64,000 nt of DNA from Phycisphaeraceae bacterium (GTDB taxonomy: Bacteria > Planctomycetota > Phycisphaerae > Phycisphaerales > UBA1924), in assembly GCA_019636845.1 (NCBI GenBank), contig JAHBWV010000001.1, positions 248,001-312,000 of the forward strand, in the 5' to 3' direction. Each line of letters begins with the position of its first letter. Position 1 is the stretch's first letter. Below, in pieces: positions 60,329 through 64,000 of the stretch. The translations under genes and the position numbers were made by a program. Below the pieces are notes generated by a model. It worked only from the letters and a program-made list of their open reading frames with translations. It did not search any database and was not told the DNA's origin.

Positions 60329-61429
60329 ATGCCGCCGCCCGACCGGACTTCCATATCCTCCCGCGTGATCTCAGACGTTCGATTCACGTTTCTGGGGACG
60401 GGCACGAGCGCGGGGATTCCCGCGATCGGGTGCGACTGCGCGGTGTGCACGAGCCAGGATCCGCGGGATCGGCGGCTGCGGACGAGTTCGCTCCTGGAGT
60501 TCACGGATGCGAAGGGGCAGGCGCGGGCGGTGTTGATCGATGCGGGGCCGGACCTTCGCGAGCAGGCGCTGCGGCATGGGATGAAGCGGCTGGATGCGAT
60601 CCTGTTCACGCACAACCACGTCGATCACACGTGGGGGCTGGACGAGGTGCGGCGGTTCAACGCGATCCAGGACGGTCCGATCGATGTGTACGCCGATGCC
60701 CACACGGATGCGCACCTGCGAAGGGTGTACACGCACATCTTCGATCGGGATCGGAACGTCAACGACTCGTTTGTGGCGACGCTGATCGGGCATCGGGTGG
60801 AGCCGGGGCGGGCGTTTACAGTGCATGGGTTGCGGGTGACGCCGATTCCGTTGTTGCATGGGAAGTTGCCGGTGCTGGGGTATCGGCTGGAGGCGGAGGG
60901 CGGGGATGAGGATGAACGGGATTCAACGCGGAGGGCCGCGGAGAGCCGCGGAGGAAGGCGTTCACCACGGAGTGCCACGGAGGCCCACGGAGAGGAGTTA
61001 GGCATCGGTGGAGATGCTGAAGAAGTCGGTGCGCGAGCCCGCAACGCCTCGGAGGCAGTTGGAAACGATGGGAAGGCAGATGCGGTGGGGAGTGGGAGCG
61101 GGAGTAGTGGGGGGCCGTTGCCGCTCGCGTACTGCACGGACGTGTCGGCGGTGCCGCCCGAGTCGTGGGGGATGTTGAAGGGGCTCGAGACGCTGGTGCT
61201 GGATGCGCTTCGGGACCGGCGGCACCCGACGCACCTGACGGTGGATCAGGCGCTCGGGATCGCGGAGCGGGTGGATGCGAGACGGACGTACTTTGTCCAC
61301 ATGTCGCATGATCTTGGGCATGCGGAGACGATGGCTCGCCTGGAAGCGTCGGGGCACGCGGCACGGGCGGGGCTGGCGCACGATGGACTGACGTTGAAGG
61401 CGTCGGGAAACCGTGGTGCGGGCAAGTGA
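60329..61429 (+). CDS. MBL-fold metallo-hydrolase (PhnP-like) with an in-frame repeat insertion
   Basis: GGAGGG lies 9 bases before ATG 60329. The 366-residue protein is a metallo-beta-lactamase-fold hydrolase of the PhnP branch: FTFLGTGTSAGIPAIGCDCA with CAVC, LIDAGPDLREQALRHGM, metal site LFTHNHVDHTWGLDE (HxHxDH), late HLTVDQALGIAERV and YFVHMSHDLGHAE. Family members act on cyclic or linear phosphodiesters. Between GYRLEAEGG and LAYCTDVSAVPPE about 70 residues of Gly/Ser/Glu/Arg low-complexity sequence are inserted where relatives have a short turn. The DNA of its first half is made of cacggag/cgcggag repeats (60921-61000). A frame from 59669 runs antisense to the PLP gene and is not the start. 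Confidence 0.85.
   Translation: MPPPDRTSISSRVISDVRFTFLGTGTSAGIPAIGCDCAVCTSQDPRDRRLRTSSLLEFTDAKGQARAVLIDAGPDLREQALRHGMKRLDAILFTHNHVDHTWGLDEVRRFNAIQDGPIDVYADAHTDAHLRRVYTHIFDRDRNVNDSFVATLIGHRVEPGRAFTVHGLRVTPIPLLHGKLPVLGYRLEAEGGDEDERDSTRRAAESRGGRRSPRSATEAHGEELGIGGDAEEVGARARNASEAVGNDGKADAVGSGSGSSGGPLPLAYCTDVSAVPPESWGMLKGLETLVLDALRDRRHPTHLTVDQALGIAERVDARRTYFVHMSHDLGHAETMARLEASGHAARAGLAHDGLTLKASGNRGAGK
60921..61000 (+). repeat. Two units of a C(A/G)CGGAG-type repeat inside a coding sequence
   Basis: Unit one (60921-60960) reads ttcaacgcggagggccgcgg and continues as cgcggag repeats. Unit two (60961-61000) reads ttcaccacggagtgccacgg and continues as cacggag repeats. Each unit has a 10-base inner period (ccacggagNN). 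Such cacggag repeats are familiar as intergenic elements in planctomycete and other environmental genomes. Here they are translated in frame within the MBL gene. Confidence 0.8.
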
Positions 61430-61445
61430 GCGCGGGTGAGGGGGC

Positions 61446-61913
61446 TCAGCGCAGCGCGATGTCGCGGACGCCGGCGCGTTCGAGCGCATCGATGGTGTCA
61501 ACGACCGACTGGTAGGGAACGGTGGGTGCCGCGTCGATGATGATGGGGATGGAAGCGGCCCTGAGCATGGGTGTGCGGGTCTGGATGTGAGCAATCAGGG
61601 ATTCGATCGGCGCATCCCTCAGTCCCAGCCCCGTGGCGAGTGTGACCCGAGCGTCCGTGCGCAATCGGATGGCGAGCGAGGCGGGGGCAAGAAGGGGCTC
61701 GGTGGCGGCGGGTGCATCATCCGAGGCGACGCGGGCTCGGAGCACGAGTTCGGGGCCGACAAGGGCGGTCGAGGCCATGAAGAAGATGAGGATGACCATC
61801 ACGACATCGACCATCGGCGTCATGTCGGGGAGTGAGTCTGGCGCGATGATCGCGGATCGCGAGGGGCGGCCGCCGTAGCGGGAGCCGGATGATGTCGCAC
61901 GGATCGGTCTCAC
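61446..61913 (-). CDS. ExbD/TolR-family biopolymer transport protein (second copy)
   Basis: The 155-residue protein has one membrane helix near residues 33-52 with the ExbD/TolR proton-path aspartate (SLPDMTPMVDVVMVILIFFM, Asp in MVDVV), then a periplasmic domain (LAIRLRTDARVTLATGLGLR; SIPIIIDAAPTVPYQSVVDT; LERAGVRDIALR). GTG 61913 overlaps the stop of the first ExbD gene as GTGA; no better start exists. With the ExbB and first ExbD genes it forms a three-gene motor operon driven by the proton gradient. A neighbouring TonB or TolA is not seen. Confidence 0.87.
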   Translation of the reverse strand: MRPIRATSSGSRYGGRPSRSAIIAPDSLPDMTPMVDVVMVILIFFMASTALVGPELVLRARVASDDAPAATEPLLAPASLAIRLRTDARVTLATGLGLRDAPIESLIAHIQTRTPMLRAASIPIIIDAAPTVPYQSVVDTIDALERAGVRDIALR

Positions 61914-62329
61914 GGCTCGCCCTCCGTCGAGAGGCGGACGCGCGAGACACCCTCTGCGCGGCAGGACTCGATGATCGGTGCGATGCTCGCGTAGGTCAGG
62001 GAGCGATCCGCGCGGATCTGCACGATGAGGTCGGGCGTGGTTGCGAGGGCTTCGCGGAGACGAGTCCGAAGACCGTCGGGGGTGAGCGACTCGCCGAAGA
62101 CAATGATCGTGCTGTCGGCGGGGATGTTGACGATCACAACGCCGGGCTCGGGCGCGGGTGGGGACGCGACGGCGGGAGGAAGATCGAGCTGGCTGATCTG
62201 GTCCGAGGCGAGTTTGCCGACGATGAGGAAGAAGACGATCATCACCATGACGACGTCGATGAGCGGCGTCACGTTGATGTGGCCGGAGGCGTGGGAGGCA
62301 TGAGCGGCGTTGGAGGCGAGGGGCCTCAT
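61910..62329 (-). CDS. ExbD/TolR-family biopolymer transport protein (first copy)
   Basis: The 139-residue protein has the ExbD start INVTPLIDVVMVMIVFFLIV (membrane helix near residues 22-40, with the conserved Asp in LIDVV) and a periplasmic domain (VIVNIPADSTIIVFGESLTP; DLIVQIRADRSLTYASIAPI; GVSRVRLSTEGEP). Its ATG overlaps the ExbB stop as ATGA, and its own stop overlaps the second ExbD start. It is distinct in sequence from the second copy, as is common for ExbB-ExbD-ExbD operons in this phylum. Confidence 0.88.
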   Translation of the reverse strand: MRPLASNAAHASHASGHINVTPLIDVVMVMIVFFLIVGKLASDQISQLDLPPAVASPPAPEPGVVIVNIPADSTIIVFGESLTPDGLRTRLREALATTPDLIVQIRADRSLTYASIAPIIESCRAEGVSRVRLSTEGEP

Positions 62330-63066
62330 GCGTTGCGGCCTGATGAACCTGCCGCGAGGCGATCAACGGCTTCGGCGCAGACGACGATGGCGCGGCCGAT
62401 GGCGCGTTCGATGCGGGCGCGGAAGAACGCGGCAAAGGCGAGGGCCGGGATGGCAAGCATCAGGCCCAGCAGCGTGTGCATGAGGGCCTTGGAGATGCCG
62501 AGCGAGAGTTCGGTGGGGGAGGCACGTCCTCCCGCGGCGGAGAGGGACGCAAAGGCGAGGATCATCCCCCAGACGGTGCCGGCAAGCCCGACGAGGGGCG
62601 CGAGGTTGCCGATGATGGCGAGGGGCTCGACGCGGCGCGACCAGTGGGCGTGTGCCTCGGAGGCGCCGAGGTTGGCGGCTTCGTGCATGGCGTCGCGGCC
62701 TGCTTGCTTCGCACCCAAGGCGGGGCGGAGGGTGTCGCCGATGAAGGTCTTGTCGTCGGCGATGGCGTGCTCGAGTTCGGCGAGGCGGTTGGCGCGGCAG
62801 AGGTCGGCGATGCGGTCGAGGGATTTGGTCGGGGCGATGACGGCGGCTCGGACATCGAAGAGGTTGCGGACGATGATGGCGACGGCGGCGACGGAGCCGA
62901 GGATGAGCACGATGCTGAAGAGGTCAAAGGACTGGATGAAGAGGGGCCAGAGGCCCATGACGATGGAGGTGGGCTCCGTGGTGGCCGCGGGCGCGCCGGT
63001 GGCGGGCGTGGACTGGGCGAGGCTGAGTGCGTGAAGGGAGTGGGCGATCGTGTGTGCGGCGTCCAT
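62326..63066 (-). CDS. MotA/TolQ/ExbB-family proton channel protein
   Basis: The 246-residue protein has three membrane helices in the ExbB/TolQ layout: SFDLFSIVLILGSVAAVAII near residues 44-63, IIGNLAPLVGLAGTVWGMIL near 150-169, and KALMHTLLGLMLAIPALAFA near 193-212. The conserved GLLGTVWGMI motif appears as GLAGTVWGMI. It forms the stator-like proton channel with the two ExbD proteins encoded just downstream. The start at 63066 (MDAAHTIAHSLHALS) is the only reasonable ATG; the longer frame to 63435 is antisense to the M28 gene. Confidence 0.88.
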   Translation of the reverse strand: MDAAHTIAHSLHALSLAQSTPATGAPAATTEPTSIVMGLWPLFIQSFDLFSIVLILGSVAAVAIIVRNLFDVRAAVIAPTKSLDRIADLCRANRLAELEHAIADDKTFIGDTLRPALGAKQAGRDAMHEAANLGASEAHAHWSRRVEPLAIIGNLAPLVGLAGTVWGMILAFASLSAAGGRASPTELSLGISKALMHTLLGLMLAIPALAFAAFFRARIERAIGRAIVVCAEAVDRLAAGSSGRNA

Positions 63067-63146
63067 GCGCGGGTCATGGTACGGGGAATGGGGGAGGGTT
63101 GCAGGAGCCGGTGCAACTGGTTCGTGCCGATTCCGGATACGTGGGA

Positions 63147-64000
63147 ATGATGAGGGGCATCCGTTGGATGGCGAGCGCGGCGGTTCTCTGGGTGGCGTGT
63201 GTCCCTGCTGCGAGGGCGCAGGGGCAGGCGGAGGGCGATGAAGGAGGTGAGTCGTTGCTTCCGGGGATCCCGTATCTGCATCTGGACCGGCCGCGGGTGG
63301 GCCCGCTGACTGAGCGTCACACGGCGCTCGCGGCGGAGTTGCGTCGGGATGTTGAGATGCTGGCGACGGACATCGGGCCGCGGGGGACGTTTGCGCCGGA
63401 GCGGTACGCGCTGGCGGCGGACTTTCTGATGGCATCGCTGAAGAAGGCGGGGTATGAGCCCAGGAAGATCGAGGTCGAGTGTCACCTCGGGCCGTCGTTC
63501 AACATCGAGGCGATCCTGCCGGGGACGGAGCATCCGGAGCGGGTGATCGTGATCGGGGCGCACTACGACAGTGTCGAGGGGTGTCCGGCGGCGAACGACA
63601 ACGCGAGCGGTGTGGCGGGTGTACTGGCGATGGCACGCGCGCTGCGGGAGACTCCTCATGCGTACACGATCAGGTTCATGCTGTATGCGAATGAGGAGCC
63701 GCCGCACTTCAACTTCAATGGGATGGGGAGCCAGATCGACGCCGCGTCGTGCATGAAGGCGGGCATGGACATTCGCGCGATGTTCTGTCTGGAGACGATC
63801 GGGTGCTATCGCGCGGAGAAGAAGTCGCAGACGTGGCCGAACGATGTGCTCGCGGCGGTTTTGCCATCGACGGGGGACTTCATCGCGTTTGTGGGGATGG
63901 AGGGGAGCAAGCCGGCGGTGAGGGCGTGCGCGGAGGCGTTTACACGGACGGGGGCGTTTCCGTTGTTGGCGGCGTCGGTGCCGCCGAAGATCCAGATGGC
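63147..64000 (+). CDS. Exported M28-family aminopeptidase-like protein, C-terminal end missing
   Basis: The gene runs off the right edge after 284 codons. A signal peptide covers residues 1-25 (WMASAAVLWVACVPAARAQG). The zinc-peptidase core shows VIGAHYDSVEGCPAANDNAS (the HxD and DD/N-type metal ligands), GVAGVLAMARAL and FMLYANEEPPHF (Glu-Glu pair), matching the M28 pattern. It would be a periplasmic or surface aminopeptidase or glutaminyl-cyclase-like enzyme. Tandem ATG codons at 63147 and 63150 make the start uncertain by one residue. It is divergent from the ExbB operon with an 80-base gap. Confidence 0.87.
   Translation, partial: MMRGIRWMASAAVLWVACVPAARAQGQAEGDEGGESLLPGIPYLHLDRPRVGPLTERHTALAAELRRDVEMLATDIGPRGTFAPERYALAADFLMASLKKAGYEPRKIEVECHLGPSFNIEAILPGTEHPERVIVIGAHYDSVEGCPAANDNASGVAGVLAMARALRETPHAYTIRFMLYANEEPPHFNFNGMGSQIDAASCMKAGMDIRAMFCLETIGCYRAEKKSQTWPNDVLAAVLPSTGDFIAFVGMEGSKPAVRACAEAFTRTGAFPLLAASVPPKIQM

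Overview
The window is GC-rich chromosomal DNA (about 65% by eye) from a bacterium that looks like a planctomycete of the Phycisphaerae type. The basis is indirect: a secreted metalloprotease ending in paired dockerin-like calcium repeats with a final Gly-Cys, several small membrane proteins with a C-terminal CGYD..CPECG zinc ribbon, a type-II pseudopilin beside exported proteins of unknown function, and PPi-linked central metabolism (pyruvate phosphate dikinase plus ATP-type PEP carboxykinase). No rRNA is present, so the assignment is inference. There are about 50 genes, one tRNA (His), no CRISPR array, no transposase and no prophage. Genes lie on both strands in short runs, and many neighbours share 4-base ATGA or GTGA stop/start overlaps that imply translational coupling.

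Layout. 1-8.1 kb: pabB (cut by the left edge), ppdK, thrC, two tandem zinc-ribbon membrane paralogues and a Trp-Pro repeat protein. 8.1-8.8 kb: a 720-base stretch with two possible 35-codon ORFs, a strong terminator and a long-armed inverted repeat. 8.8-17 kb: carB with a large internal insertion, then otsA coupled to an otsB-GH15 fusion (trehalose). 17-21.9 kb: an ECF-type sigma factor, a probable anti-sigma factor, two exported unknown proteins and a DUF1275-STAS membrane protein. 22-31.5 kb: glmS, a cluster of exported proteins (8-cysteine mini-protein, HEAT-like protein, pseudopilin, metalloprotease), then tpiA, secG and a YicC-family RNase. 31.6-41.1 kb: a PDZ protein, an HD-type alarmone-hydrolase-like protein, a divergent GH35 protein, a TolC-like lipoprotein, gnd with a coupled acetyltransferase, and a DCC thiol protein. 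41.3-51.4 kb: a flavin halogenase-like enzyme, pckA, tRNA-His, a hybrid histidine kinase coupled to a PilZ-receiver-HPt-like protein, and gyrB. 51.9-56 kb: a Ser/Thr kinase and a PPP-like phosphatase in tandem, then two zinc-ribbon paralogues flanking a Panacea-type antitoxin and a small candidate toxin. 56-64 kb: an EF-G-like GTPase, a Cys/Met-metabolism PLP enzyme, an MBL-fold hydrolase carrying an in-frame repeat, an ExbB-ExbD-ExbD operon, and an exported M28 peptidase cut by the right edge.

How it works together. ppdK, pckA, tpiA and gnd cover the PEP/pyruvate node, lower glycolysis and the pentose phosphate pathway. glmS supplies amino sugars, and otsA/otsB-GH15 makes and probably also breaks down trehalose. 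Signalling is prominent: ECF sigma/anti-sigma, hybrid kinase with PilZ-REC-HPt, Ser/Thr kinase/phosphatase and a lone HD alarmone hydrolase. The most unusual material is the cysteine-rich exported mini-protein with its own promoter and terminator, the Panacea pair between paralogues, the CarB insertion, the receiver protein whose HPt-like tail lacks its histidine, the halogenase-like gene and the repeat absorbed into the MBL gene. All assignments come from reading the sequence; no database search was run.
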